From CAYPAV01 sp964408805 (GTDB lineage: Bacteria > Pseudomonadota > Alphaproteobacteria > UBA8366), in the NCBI GenBank assembly GCA_964408805.1, contig CAYPAV010000002.1, positions 124,001-188,000 of the forward strand: a stretch of DNA of 64,000 nt. The letters run 5' to 3'. Position numbers and translations under genes: made by a program. Below the pieces are notes generated by a model. That model worked only from the letters and a program-made list of their open reading frames with translations, had not been told where the DNA came from and made no database searches. Below, piece by piece: positions 25,986 through 35,010 of the stretch. Numbering within the stretch: the stretch's first letter is position 1; the number at the start of each line of letters is the position of its first letter.

Positions 25986-26864
25986 ATGTCCCATGTCCGG
26001 TATATGGACCGCATCCGCGAATATTACATCAATCAGGGCTACGAGAAGCCCTACATCTGGGCGCAGTACGACGACGTGCCGTTCACGCCGCTGAAGAAGC
26101 CGCTGGCGGAGAGTGCGGTCACGCTGCTCTCCACCTCCGACGTTTCGATCAAGCGCGCGGACGGGACCGTCGCGGAAGAGGAGCAGACGGTCGGCAATGT
26201 CTATTCGGTGCCCTGGAAGACGCCGCACGACCAGCTTTACAGCCGCCAGGAGAGTTTCGACCGGCATGCCACCAGTCTCGACGACATCGAGGCCTATCTG
26301 CCGCTGCGCCGGATGGAAGAATGCGTGGCCGCGGGGCGGATCGGGGCGGTGACGCCGCATTTCCACAACGTCAATCGGGGCTACTCGAAGCGCCTGATGA
26401 TCGAGACCGCGGCGCCGGCGGCGCTGGAGGCCTGCCGCGCCGACGGGGCGGACGTCGCCATATTGACCCCGGTCTGACCGGTTTGCCACCAGACCGTGAG
26501 TCTGGTAGCCCGGCACCTGGAAGAGAACGGCATTCCCACCGTCATCATCGGCGCCGCGCGCGACATCGTCGAGCATTGCGGTGTTCCGCGCTTCGTCTTC
26601 GTCGATTTCCCGCTGGGGAGCCCGATGGGGGTGCCCTTCGACGGGGAGATGCAGCACGAAACCCTGGCCGCCGCCCTCAATCTATTGGAGACGGCGACGG
26701 GCCCCCGCGCCTTTTCGGCCATGGACCATGTCTGGCCCCAAGGCGATGAGTGGAAGGCCAAGATCTTCACTGCCGATCAGCCCTTCCTCACGGAGGCCCA
26801 GGTGAAGAACTGGGAAGCCCGGAAGCAGCGCTACCGCGACCAGAAGGACCAGGCGGAGGGGTAA
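25986..26864 (+). CDS. Selenoprotein, GrdB/PrdB-like (copy 1), UGA read as selenocysteine
   Basis: The gene is two abutting in-frame halves joined by TGA at 26475-26477. Read as selenocysteine it gives 292 aa with U164 in the motif PVUPVCHQTVSL, a Sec-x-x-Cys redox pair. The downstream half, ARHLEENGIPTVIIGAARDIVEHCGVPRFVFVDFPLG, resembles the selenoprotein B family of glycine/betaine/sarcosine/D-proline reductases. A hairpin 17 nt after the TGA acts as the presumed SECIS. The start at 25986 follows GAAGGAGA. A paralogue at 34024-34908 has TGA at the equivalent position. In anaerobes such proteins reduce C-N bonds; in this apparently aerobic setting the substrate is unknown. A pseudogene is the alternative but poorly fits the pairwise conservation. 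Confidence 0.9.
26475..26506 (+). promoter_or_regulatory. Bacterial SECIS-like element, copy 1
   Basis: TGA (26475-26477) is followed after 17 nt by loop CGTGA (26495-26499), closed by a 7-bp stem ACCAGAC (26488-26494)/GTCTGGT (26500-26506). CCGG directly after the TGA can pair with CCGG at 26510-26513 to form an outer stem. A G at loop position 2 and the UGA-loop distance fit the general bacterial SECIS pattern recognised by SelB. Copy 2 preserves stem length, loop and spacing. Confidence 0.85.
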
Positions 26865-26866
26865 AC

Positions 26867-29800
26867 CTACTCCGCCGCCTTCGGCCGTGCCGTGTCGGGA
26901 TGGCGCCAGCTTTCCATGAGCGCCGTGCGATCGGCGCGAACCTGCCCGATGTGACGTTCCTTCACGTGACCGTAACCGCGAATGCCCTCCGGCAGGCGCG
27001 CGATCTCGACCGCGAGCGGGTGGCTGTCATGGGAGAGGTCCGCCGCCAGTTCGGCGACCGTCGCCTCGTATTCAGCGATCAATCCGCGTTCGGTCCGGCG
27101 TTCGCCGCTATAGCCGCAGATATCGAAGGGCGTGCCGCGCAGGAACTTGAACCCCGCGATGACCCGCATCGCCCCCAGTATCCACGCGCCATAGGTCCGC
27201 TTGTCGCGGAGCCCCGTCTCCGGGTTTAGCTTGGTCAGCAGCGGGGGGGCGAGATGGAAGCGCAGCTTGAAGTCGCCCTCGAAGGCGTTGTGGAGCTGGT
27301 TCAGGAAGCGGCGGTCGGTATAGAGCCGGGCGACCTCGTATTCGTCCTTATAGGCCATCAGCTTGTAACCGTATCGCGCCACCGCCTCGGCAAAGCCCTC
27401 GAGGCCCGCCGCCTTCTCCGCCTCGGCCGTCCGGGCCTGTTCGACCAGCCGGCGATAGCGCTCGGCATAGGCCGTGTTCTGGTAACGGATCAGCTCCCGC
27501 GCACGGTGATCGACCAATTCATCCAGGCCCTCCGGTATCTCGCGGGCCACGACGGTCCGTTCGGCGACCTCGCGGACGGTGTCGATATCGACCGCGGCAC
27601 GGCGGCCCCATACGAAGGCCGACTTGTTCATCTCGACCGCGACCCCGTTCATCTGGATCGCACGCTCGATCGAAGCCGCGCTAACCGGAACCAATCCATG
27701 CTGATAGGCCAGGCCCAGCATGAACAGATTAGTCGCGATCGAATCGCCGAGAAGACGGGTCGCAAGGCGTGTCGCGTCCACGAAATCGACGCCTTCGGCG
27801 CCGGCGGCGTCGCGGATACGCCCATTCACGCTATCCGCCGGGAACTTCAAGTCGGGATCGCGGGTGAAATGGCCGGTGATCTGTTCGTGGGTATTGATCA
27901 CGGCCCGGGTCTTGCCGGGCGCCATCGTGGACAGCGCCAGATCCTCGCCCGCGACCAGACTGTCGCAGCCGAGCACGAGATCGGCCGCCCCCGCATTCAG
28001 CTTCACAGCGCCGATATCGTCGTTCGAGAGGGCAAGGCGGATATGGCTCGTCACGGCACCCCCCTTCTGAGCCATGCCGAACTGATCGACCGAGGAGAAG
28101 ACTTTGCCTTCGAGATGGGCCCCCATGGTCAGCATGGCGCCGATGGTGACGACACCGGTGCCGCCGACGCCGGCGACGAGAATGCTGTACGGCGCGCCGG
28201 GGGCGAGGTCGGGCCGCACCGGTTCCGGCAGCACCCGAAGCGAGGCCGGAACTTCCGTCGTGGCCGCCAGTTTCCGCGGCTTACCGCCCATTACGCTGAC
28301 GAAGCTGGGACAGAACCCGTCGGCGCAGGAGAAGTCCTTGTTGCAGGCCGACTGGTCGATCTGGCGCTTCCGGCCGAACGTGGTGTCGAGCGGCACAACC
28401 GAGAGGCAGTTGGATTTCTCGTTGCAGTCGCCGCAGCCTTCGCAGACAAGATCGTTGATCAGGATGCGCCTGGGCGGGTCGTACATCTGGCCCCGCTTCC
28501 GGCGCCGGCGCTTCTCGGCGGCACAGGTCTGATCGTAGATCATCACGGTGACACCCTTTTCCTCGCGAAGCTCGCGCTGGACCCGGTCGAGGGCGCGGCG
28601 ATGCTCGACCTTCACGCCGGGTGGAAAGTTGGTACCGATCGGATACTTCTCGGGCTCGTCGGAGACCACCACCACGCGCTTTGCACCCTCTGCATGGACC
28701 TGGTTGGCGATCGCAATCGGGGTCAGCGGTCCGTCCAGCGGCTGCCCGCCGGTCATCGCCACGGCGTCGTTGAACAGGATCTTGAAGGTGATGTTTGTGC
28801 CGGCCGCGATGCAGGCACGAACGGCCAGCAGGCCTGAATGGTAATACGTCCCGTCGCCCATGTTCTGGAACACATGATCGGTCGAAACGAAAGGTTCCTG
28901 GCCGACCCAATTCAACCCCTCGCCGCCCATATGGCAGTGGGTCAGGTTGTTGCGGTCCATATAGGTCGCCATGTAGTGGCAGCCGACACCACCCATCGCC
29001 CGGCTCCCGTCGGGGACGCGGGTCGAGGAATTGTGGGGGCAGCCGGAACAGAAATAAGGCAGCCGGTTAACCGGCAGGACCTGGCGCTCGGCGGACGCCT
29101 TGGCGCGGGCGTCGAGGAAGGCGAGGCGGGCGTCGATGCGGTCGCTGCGATGAAAATGGGCGATCCGCCGGGCGAGGACACGGCTCACGTCCTCCGGCGT
29201 GTATTCCGGAAACTCGGGCAGGATGGTCTCGCCCTTCTCGTCCATCCGGCCGACCACCCGGGGGCGCCGGCCGTCCGCCAACCCATAACAGGCATCCTTG
29301 AGGTTGGTCTCGGTCATGCGGTGCTTTTCCTCGACGACCAGGACCTCTTCCAAGCCATCGGCGAAACCGCGCAGCAACGCCGCATCGGCCGGGTAGGGCA
29401 TGCCGAGCTTGAGTACCGTGATCCCAAGATCGGCCGCTTGTGCCTTGTCGATGCCGAGCTCGCGGAGCGCCTGGCAGACGTCGGCCCAGGCCTTGCCCGT
29501 GGCGATGATGCCAAAGCGCGGCCGCGGGCTTGCATGAGTCACCCGATTGATCTCGTTGGCGCGCCCGAAGGCGACCGCCGCCGGCAGCTTGTACCGTTGG
29601 ATGCGCTTCTCGTATTCCTTCCAGGTGTCGGGGAAGCGGAGATTCAGGCCGTCCGGCGGAAACTCGACATCGTTCGGCATGACGATCGGCGGATCGAGGG
29701 GATTGCCTTTGATGACGGCCGCGGCATCGACCGTATCGGGGATCAGCTTGAACCCGACCCAGCCGCCGTGAAAGCGCGACAGCGCCCAGCCGAGCAGCGC

Positions 29801-30352
29801 GTAGTCGATCACCTCCTGCACATTGGCGGGATAGAGCATCGGCATCAGCAGATCGGCGAACAGGGTCTCATGGGCGGCGGGTGAATCGGTGGAGGAGAGC
29901 GGGTGATCGTCGCCGACAATGGTGAGGACACCGCCGTGCGGAGACGATCCCGCCGAATGGGCATGGCGGATGGCGTCGATACTGCGATCGATGCCTGGTC
30001 CCTTGCCGTACCACATCGAATAGACGCCGTCGTATAGGGCGTCGCCGAAGATGCCGACCTGCTGGGTGCCCCAGATCGCGGTCGCCGCCAGGTCCTCGTT
30101 GATCGCGGGCAGGAAATTGATCTCGGCCGCCGGCAGGAAGCGTTTTGCGGCCCAAAGCTCCTTGTCGAGATTGTGCATCGGCGAGCCGCGATAGCCGGAG
30201 ATGAAACAGGCGGTCTTGAGTCCGGCCGCCTCGTCGCGGATATGCTGCATCATGGCGGCCCGTACCAGCGCTTGAGTGCCGGTGATGTAGACTTGGCCGT
30301 CCCGCCGCTCGTACTTGTCGTCAAGCGATACCGCTTGTTCCTGCATCGTCAT
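26867..30352 (-). CDS. Indolepyruvate ferredoxin oxidoreductase family protein (fused)
   Basis: This 1161-aa fusion carries the subunits of a thiamine-diphosphate 2-oxoacid oxidoreductase in one chain. The N-terminal half has pyrimidine-binding and TPP-binding regions (CSGCPHNSSTRVP; MGDGTYYHSG), the middle has a cysteine cluster CEGCGDCNEKSNC, and the C-terminal third has the gamma-type domain (VAGVGGTGVVTIGAMLTMGAH). Such fusions in aerobic Proteobacteria convert indolepyruvate or other branched/aryl pyruvates to acyl-CoA. It is convergent with selenoprotein copy 1, two bases away, and divergent from the MFS gene. Confidence 0.93.
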   Translation of the reverse strand: MTMQEQAVSLDDKYERRDGQVYITGTQALVRAAMMQHIRDEAAGLKTACFISGYRGSPMHNLDKELWAAKRFLPAAEINFLPAINEDLAATAIWGTQQVGIFGDALYDGVYSMWYGKGPGIDRSIDAIRHAHSAGSSPHGGVLTIVGDDHPLSSTDSPAAHETLFADLLMPMLYPANVQEVIDYALLGWALSRFHGGWVGFKLIPDTVDAAAVIKGNPLDPPIVMPNDVEFPPDGLNLRFPDTWKEYEKRIQRYKLPAAVAFGRANEINRVTHASPRPRFGIIATGKAWADVCQALRELGIDKAQAADLGITVLKLGMPYPADAALLRGFADGLEEVLVVEEKHRMTETNLKDACYGLADGRRPRVVGRMDEKGETILPEFPEYTPEDVSRVLARRIAHFHRSDRIDARLAFLDARAKASAERQVLPVNRLPYFCSGCPHNSSTRVPDGSRAMGGVGCHYMATYMDRNNLTHCHMGGEGLNWVGQEPFVSTDHVFQNMGDGTYYHSGLLAVRACIAAGTNITFKILFNDAVAMTGGQPLDGPLTPIAIANQVHAEGAKRVVVVSDEPEKYPIGTNFPPGVKVEHRRALDRVQRELREEKGVTVMIYDQTCAAEKRRRRKRGQMYDPPRRILINDLVCEGCGDCNEKSNCLSVVPLDTTFGRKRQIDQSACNKDFSCADGFCPSFVSVMGGKPRKLAATTEVPASLRVLPEPVRPDLAPGAPYSILVAGVGGTGVVTIGAMLTMGAHLEGKVFSSVDQFGMAQKGGAVTSHIRLALSNDDIGAVKLNAGAADLVLGCDSLVAGEDLALSTMAPGKTRAVINTHEQITGHFTRDPDLKFPADSVNGRIRDAAGAEGVDFVDATRLATRLLGDSIATNLFMLGLAYQHGLVPVSAASIERAIQMNGVAVEMNKSAFVWGRRAAVDIDTVREVAERTVVAREIPEGLDELVDHRARELIRYQNTAYAERYRRLVEQARTAEAEKAAGLEGFAEAVARYGYKLMAYKDEYEVARLYTDRRFLNQLHNAFEGDFKLRFHLAPPLLTKLNPETGLRDKRTYGAWILGAMRVIAGFKFLRGTPFDICGYSGERRTERGLIAEYEATVAELAADLSHDSHPLAVEIARLPEGIRGYGHVKERHIGQVRADRTALMESWRHPDTARPKAAE

Positions 30353-30464
30353 CGTCCCGTTCTTCGTATTGGCGCCGTCTTGTAATCTATCCGAAATGGG
30401 TTGCCTTTGCAGCCCTCGGGCATGGAAAGTGATCGGCGGTGACGAGCCGAAAGGGCGGAGGGCA

Positions 30465-31739
30465 ATGTCGGAGAACCAGTTTCATCTCATGAAAACGAGG
30501 CGGTTTCTGCCGCTTTTCGTCACCTTTTTCCTGGGTGCCGCGAACGACAATCTGTTCCGGAACGCCATGGCCATCCTTATTCTCTATCGCCTGGCGGGGC
30601 CGGCGGGGCTCGATGGAAAGATCCTGGTCTCGATGGCGGGCGGCATTTTCATCCTGCCGTTTTTTCTGTTTTCGGCCCTGGCGGGCGAACTCGCGGACAA
30701 ATACGAGAAGTCGCGGCTGATCCGGCGGGTCAAGATCGCCGAGATCCTGATCATGGGAATGGGGGCCGCGGGCCTGGTCGCGGGTGATGCTTATTTCCTG
30801 CTCGCCGTGCTGTTCCTGATGGGGACGCAGTCGGCCTTCTTCGGCCCGGTCAAATACGCCATCCTGCCGAGCCACCTCCGCGAGGACGAACTGATCGCCG
30901 GCAACGCGATGATGGAGGCCGGCACGTTTCTCGCCATCCTTTTGGGGACCATCGCCGGCGGCCTGCTGATCCTCGGTCCCAATGGCGCCGCCATCGTTGG
31001 CGCCGCCGTCTTCGGGGTCGCGGTCGCGGGCTGGCGGGCGAGCCAGAGTATCCCAACGGCGGAGCCCCCCGCCCCCGATCTCGTGATCGACCGAAACCCG
31101 GCGCGGGCGACCTGGCGCGTGATGCGCCAAGCCAACGCAACGCCGGACATTCGCCTCGCCATTCTCGGCATCTCCTGGTTCTGGCTCGTCGGCGCGACCC
31201 TGCTGTCGCAGTTCCCGAATCTCGCGAAATTCGCATTTAATGCGGATAACGAGGTCGTAACCCTGTTTCTCGCGACGGCGACGGTTGGAATCGCGACCGG
31301 GTCGTTTCTTTGCAATCTAATGCTGAACGGCGAAATTTCGGCCCGGTTCGTGCCGCTCGGCGCCTTCGGCATGACGCTGTTCCTGGTCGATCTCTGGTTG
31401 GCGAGCCCCGTGCCAGGGACGCTTTCCGGCCCACTCGCCGATGCCGCGGGATTTCTCGCGTCGCCCGGCAACTGGCGCGTTCTCGTCGACATCCTGGGAA
31501 TTTCCGTCTGCGGCGGCATCTATACGGTTCCCCTCTATGCCATCTTGCAAACCAGAAGCGACCCGGATGCACGGTCGCGCGCGATCGCCGGCAACAATAT
31601 CTTGAACGCCCTCTTCATGGTGACGGGTGCGGTGGCGACGACTTTGCTACTGGCCGAGAGTTGGAGCGTGGCCGAGGTGTTGCTTGCAATCGGCATCATC
31701 AACCTCGGAATGGTCCCTTTACTGCGGCCGCTCCGCTGA
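30465..31739 (+). CDS. MFS transporter, lysophospholipid-transporter (LplT)-like
   Basis: This 424-aa major-facilitator protein begins with RRFLPLFVTFFLGAANDNLFRNAM, the start typical of LplT and of the N-terminal half of LplT-acyltransferase fusions. It has about 11-12 hydrophobic segments. The ATG at 30465 follows GGAG; a longer frame from 30315 overlaps the divergent gene. LplT flips lysophospholipids inward for re-acylation. Together with the next gene (HpnL-like flippase) and the acyltransferase convergent to it, a membrane-lipid role is plausible. Confidence 0.85.
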   Translation: MSENQFHLMKTRRFLPLFVTFFLGAANDNLFRNAMAILILYRLAGPAGLDGKILVSMAGGIFILPFFLFSALAGELADKYEKSRLIRRVKIAEILIMGMGAAGLVAGDAYFLLAVLFLMGTQSAFFGPVKYAILPSHLREDELIAGNAMMEAGTFLAILLGTIAGGLLILGPNGAAIVGAAVFGVAVAGWRASQSIPTAEPPAPDLVIDRNPARATWRVMRQANATPDIRLAILGISWFWLVGATLLSQFPNLAKFAFNADNEVVTLFLATATVGIATGSFLCNLMLNGEISARFVPLGAFGMTLFLVDLWLASPVPGTLSGPLADAAGFLASPGNWRVLVDILGISVCGGIYTVPLYAILQTRSDPDARSRAIAGNNILNALFMVTGAVATTLLLAESWSVAEVLLAIGIINLGMVPLLRPLR

Positions 31740-31750
31740 GCGAAAAGAAG

Positions 31751-31766
31751 TGGCCTCGAAAGGCCA
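31751..31766 (+). other. Intercistronic hairpin
   Basis: TGGCCT and AGGCCA form a perfect 6-bp stem around a CGAA tetraloop, 11 bases after the MFS stop and 12 before the next start. There is no U-tract. It could be an RNA-stability or partial-termination element between the two lipid-related genes. Confidence 0.4.
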
Positions 31767-31777
31767 AATGAGGCTAT

Positions 31778-32794
31778 GTGATCCCGGCCATGACCCCCGG
31801 ACGGAACCTGAAAGCCATAATCGGCCTCGCCGTCGGGATCGGCGTCTTTTCTGCGCTGTTCCTGTGGTGGAGCCTCGACTCGGTCCTCGGACATCTGGCG
31901 GCGGCCGGGTTTGCGTTACTGTGGGTCTGCGTCTTCGCCTTGCCGGAACAGATGCTGGGGGCCGAGGCTTGGCGGCGGCTGTTCCCGTCCGGCAACCGGC
32001 CCCGATACCGCGATACGCTGCTGGCGTCTTGGATGGGCTCGGCAATCAATACTTTTCTCCCCGTGGCCACCATCGGCGGCGAAATCGCCAAGGCCCGAAT
32101 TCTCCACCTTTGGGGCCGACCGGGGGCGGAAACCGCGGCGACCATGATCATCGAAAAGACCGTCCAGGCGGTGGCGGTGTTGCTGTGGAGCCTGGTCGGA
32201 GTCGGCTGTCTCGCCTTCACCGTTCGCGACGGCGATACGGTCGCGGGCCTCCTCGTCGGCGCGGGCGTTCTTTTCCTCGGGATCGCCGGTTTCGTGGTGG
32301 TGCAAGTGAGGGGCGGGTTCTCACGGATGGCGGAATGGGCCATCCGGCGATCGGGCGGACGGGGCGCCAGCCTGGTCGAGAACGCGGCCGAGATGGACGC
32401 TTCGATCCGCGAAATCTACGGCCATCCGAGCCGGCTCCTCGCCGGTGTCGGCTGCCGCCTCGCCCAGCGCCTTATCCTCGCGGGTGAGGTCGTGCTCGCC
32501 GGCGCACTGATGGGCGTGCCGATCGGCTTGATCGAGGCCGTGATCCTAAAGGGGATCAATGCCGCGTTCCGCGGCATGTCCTTCGCGGTGCCGGCCGGAA
32601 TCGGCATCCAGGAGGGCGGATTCGTTGCGGTCGGCGCGCTGCTCGGTCATCCGCCGGAACTCATGATCGCCGTTTCGCTGGCGACGCGCGTGCGGGAAAT
32701 GCTGCCGAACGTGCCTTTCCTCGTACTCTGGCAGGGTGTGGAGGGACGCTTCGCCTGGCGACGCCGTGCCGAAGGCAGCGGTGAGGCCGAATAA
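31778..32794 (+). CDS. Lysylphosphatidylglycerol-synthase-TM/HpnL-like membrane protein
   Basis: This 338-aa polytopic protein has about eight hydrophobic segments and the family motifs INTFLPVATIGGEIAKARIL and GIGIQEGGFVAVGALLG, matching the LPG_synthase_TM (UPF0104) superfamily and especially the hopanoid-cluster HpnL group. These proteins are thought to move or present polar lipids. It starts with GTG at 31778 after GAGG; ATG at 31790 is an alternative. No hopanoid synthesis genes are in the window. Confidence 0.85.
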   Translation: MIPAMTPGRNLKAIIGLAVGIGVFSALFLWWSLDSVLGHLAAAGFALLWVCVFALPEQMLGAEAWRRLFPSGNRPRYRDTLLASWMGSAINTFLPVATIGGEIAKARILHLWGRPGAETAATMIIEKTVQAVAVLLWSLVGVGCLAFTVRDGDTVAGLLVGAGVLFLGIAGFVVVQVRGGFSRMAEWAIRRSGGRGASLVENAAEMDASIREIYGHPSRLLAGVGCRLAQRLILAGEVVLAGALMGVPIGLIEAVILKGINAAFRGMSFAVPAGIGIQEGGFVAVGALLGHPPELMIAVSLATRVREMLPNVPFLVLWQGVEGRFAWRRRAEGSGEAE

Positions 32795-32800
32795 GCCAGC

Positions 32801-33739
32801 CTAGATATTGATCCAATCAATCCACTGACCTGGGTCGCGAAGGACGTGGGGTTCGAGGCGGCGGGCATAATCCTGGCCGGCGGCTTCGATCGCAGCCGTT
32901 CCGTCTACGTCGATCGGCGGCTCAAGCGTGACGCGGTAGTGGCCATCCGTCAGGCGCACCGTATGAGTCGGCAACAGCGCTGCACCGGTCTTGGCCGCTA
33001 GATAGGGCGCCCCCGGCGCAATCGAATAACGTCCTGCAAGAAACGGTGCGTCGATCGGCCGGCGCGCGGCGCCGCGAACGGTGATGGAGACGATTCCGTT
33101 CTCCTGGAGGCGTTCGGCCAGAACCCCAAGTGCCTCGCCCGGCGCCGAAGGGTCCATCACCACGCGGGTCGCGAGATAGCGCCGCTCGACGGACGTCTGA
33201 ACCGGATTGAGAAAACGAACGCCAAGACGCGTTCCCGAAAATCCGTGATCGGGCCGGCTCAGATGATGCACCGGATACCCTTCGCGATGCAGTGCCATCT
33301 TCGTAATCAAACTCGAAAAATAGAAATGACTGGCCCAGACGATCGCACCGTTGCCGGTCGCCAGCGCGGCGTCCAAATGGGCCCGCCCGACCAGTTCGAT
33401 CTCCGGCCGCCATGCGATCGGTGCGTGACAGCGCGCGAACTGAAACGCCGTCTCGATTTCATGGGCAACGAGTTGCCGCGCAATTTCGCTCGGGCCCACG
33501 GGAAGCGGCTGGTCTCCCGCAAGTTCCTGAATTCGCTGGATAAGAGCGCCAGGACCGCGAGACAAAAGGCCGCCCGCAAGCGGTGCGACACCCCGGCCCA
33601 ATCCACGCCAAACCGCTTCCGGCGTCAGCCAGGAGATCAAGGCGAGGAACGGCAATCCCGCCATAAGTCCCAAATCGGGCCCGGATATCCAGGGGATGTC
33701 GTCGACTACCGGCGGCGCTTCGGATGTCTTCTCGCTCAT
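32801..33739 (-). CDS. Lauroyl/myristoyl-acyltransferase-like (LpxL/HtrB family) protein
   Basis: This 312-aa protein resembles the LpxL/LpxM/HtrB lipid A acyltransferase family, with one N-terminal hydrophobic anchor, ASHFYFSSLI and the later VLAERLQENGIVSITVRG. In lipid A acyltransferases the catalytic motif is H-x4-D/E; here the fifth residue after the histidine is Ser, so catalysis by the usual mechanism is doubtful. The start at 33739 begins MSEKTSEAPP; a longer open frame to 33979 overlaps the glutaredoxin gene. It follows the selenoprotein-glutaredoxin pair by 35 bases on the same strand. Confidence 0.75.
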   Translation of the reverse strand: MSEKTSEAPPVVDDIPWISGPDLGLMAGLPFLALISWLTPEAVWRGLGRGVAPLAGGLLSRGPGALIQRIQELAGDQPLPVGPSEIARQLVAHEIETAFQFARCHAPIAWRPEIELVGRAHLDAALATGNGAIVWASHFYFSSLITKMALHREGYPVHHLSRPDHGFSGTRLGVRFLNPVQTSVERRYLATRVVMDPSAPGEALGVLAERLQENGIVSITVRGAARRPIDAPFLAGRYSIAPGAPYLAAKTGAALLPTHTVRLTDGHYRVTLEPPIDVDGTAAIEAAGQDYARRLEPHVLRDPGQWIDWINI

Positions 33740-33774
33740 TCGAGTGCCAATGGGCTTTCGTCCCTTGGAAGGGC

Positions 33775-34023
33775 TCAAAGGTCGAGCAATTCCCGTATCT
33801 TCTCGGGATCGAGGGTCTCGCCCGGATGTATTTCGCCGTCGATCTCGAGCGCCGGCGTCGAGCGGATGCCAACGGCTTCCAACCGGTCTTGCGCATCCTC
33901 GTCCATCATCAGATCGCGGACCCGGAAGGGGACACCGTGTTCCGAGAGGTATCGCTTCAGATGCTCGCAAGGAACGCAAAACGGGGTCGTATAGACGACG
34001 ACATCCGGTGCTTCGTTTTCCAT
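33775..34023 (-). CDS. Glutaredoxin-like protein (CVPC)
   Basis: This 82-aa thioredoxin-fold protein has the dithiol motif C16-V-P-C19 in YTTPFCVPCEHLKRYL and the cis-proline region RSTPALEIDG. Its ATG immediately follows the TGA stop of selenoprotein copy 2 (TGAATG), so translation is coupled. Glutaredoxins of this NrdH/Grx type reduce disulfides or selenenylsulfides, which makes it a candidate reductant for the U-x-x-C centre of its neighbour. Confidence 0.9.
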   Translation of the reverse strand: MENEAPDVVVYTTPFCVPCEHLKRYLSEHGVPFRVRDLMMDEDAQDRLEAVGIRSTPALEIDGEIHPGETLDPEKIRELLDL

Positions 34024-34908
34024 TCAGATCTTCCCCGTTTCCTTCAAGACCTTGTATTCGACCTTTCGCGCTTCCCAGACCGCGGTCGCCTCCTCATCCA
34101 AGAACGGCCGTTCCTCGGTAAAGACCAATTCCTTCCAGCGATCATCTCCCGGCCACCGGAAGCCGGCCTCGACCGTCGTCCTGGGTTCCTTCGCTTGCCC
34201 AAGAAGATCGAGCGCCATTTGGAAGATCGTCCGTTGCTGGGCGACGTTCTCCGGCTCGCCGCAGGGACTCCCCAACGGAAAGTCGGCGAAGACAAACCGC
34301 GCGACCCCGCAATGCTCGACGATGTCGCGCGCCGTCCCGATCACCACCGTGGAGACGCCGTTCGCTTCGAGATAACGGCTAATCAGACTCACGGTCTGAT
34401 GGCACACCGGTCATATCGGAACCAAAATGACTGCATCGACCTTTTCCGCACGGCAGAATTCAAGGGCTTTCGGACCCTCCTGCTCAAGAACCTTGCGGAT
34501 GCTGTAATTGTTGTAGGCACCGAAGACATGAGACGGCATGTCACCGACCCGGCCATCGGCGCGTGCTTCGCGCAGCCGGTCGATCGGGAAGAAGGCGTTG
34601 ACGTCGTCAAGATGGGTCTCATAGCGGTCGAAATCGAGGGTCCGGCTATAGAGCCGTTCGGTCGGCGTATCGGCGGGAATCCGGTAGACGCCGCGGAAAT
34701 CCTCTTCTTCGATCGGGTCTTCCTCGGTCCCCGGATCGAAGCGGACCGCAACCTCGCTGGTACCCAAGAGCCCGACCCGGCATTCCGCCAGCGGCTTCGG
34801 CAGGGGCGTGAACGGGACATCGGCGAAATGGGCCCATTCATAGACTTTCTCGAAGCCCTGGCTCAGGTAATATTCCCGGGTCTTATCGATGTAGCGAACA
34901 TGCGTCAT
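34024..34908 (-). CDS. Selenoprotein, GrdB/PrdB-like (copy 2), UGA read as selenocysteine
   Basis: Two in-frame halves are joined by TGA at 34413-34411. Read through, the product is 294 aa with U166 in PIUPVCHQTVSL. It aligns along its whole length with copy 1: both begin M-(S/T)-HVRY-D--REYY, share FAD/YDD-VPFTPL, and DIVEHCGV-RFVF-DFPLGSP. Identity is partial, so the copies are old paralogues rather than a recent duplication, yet the UGA and its hairpin are kept. The ATG at 34908 follows GGGAGA. It leads an operon with glutaredoxin and an acyltransferase-like gene. Substrate unknown. Confidence 0.9.
34382..34413 (-). promoter_or_regulatory. Bacterial SECIS-like element, copy 2
   Basis: On the minus strand, TGA (34413-34411) is followed after exactly 17 nt by loop CGTGA (34393-34389) in a 7-bp stem ATCAGAC/GTCTGAT. 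Relative to copy 1 one stem pair changes from C-G to T-A on both sides, keeping the pairing. One side of that change is a synonymous His codon change; the other alters Val to Ile. Confidence 0.85.
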
Positions 34909-35010
34909 TCGGGTCTCCCGCGTCCAAACGAACACCCCATTGTGGAACGTTGCCCGCCCCCGGTCCAGCCGCTTGCCCATCCATCGATCCCGCGGTAATT
35001 CGACTTAAAT

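Noticed and set aside
27254..28837. 527-aa plus-strand open frame opposite the indolepyruvate oxidoreductase
   Set aside because: Shadow of a well-supported 1161-aa enzyme; no start site or motifs.
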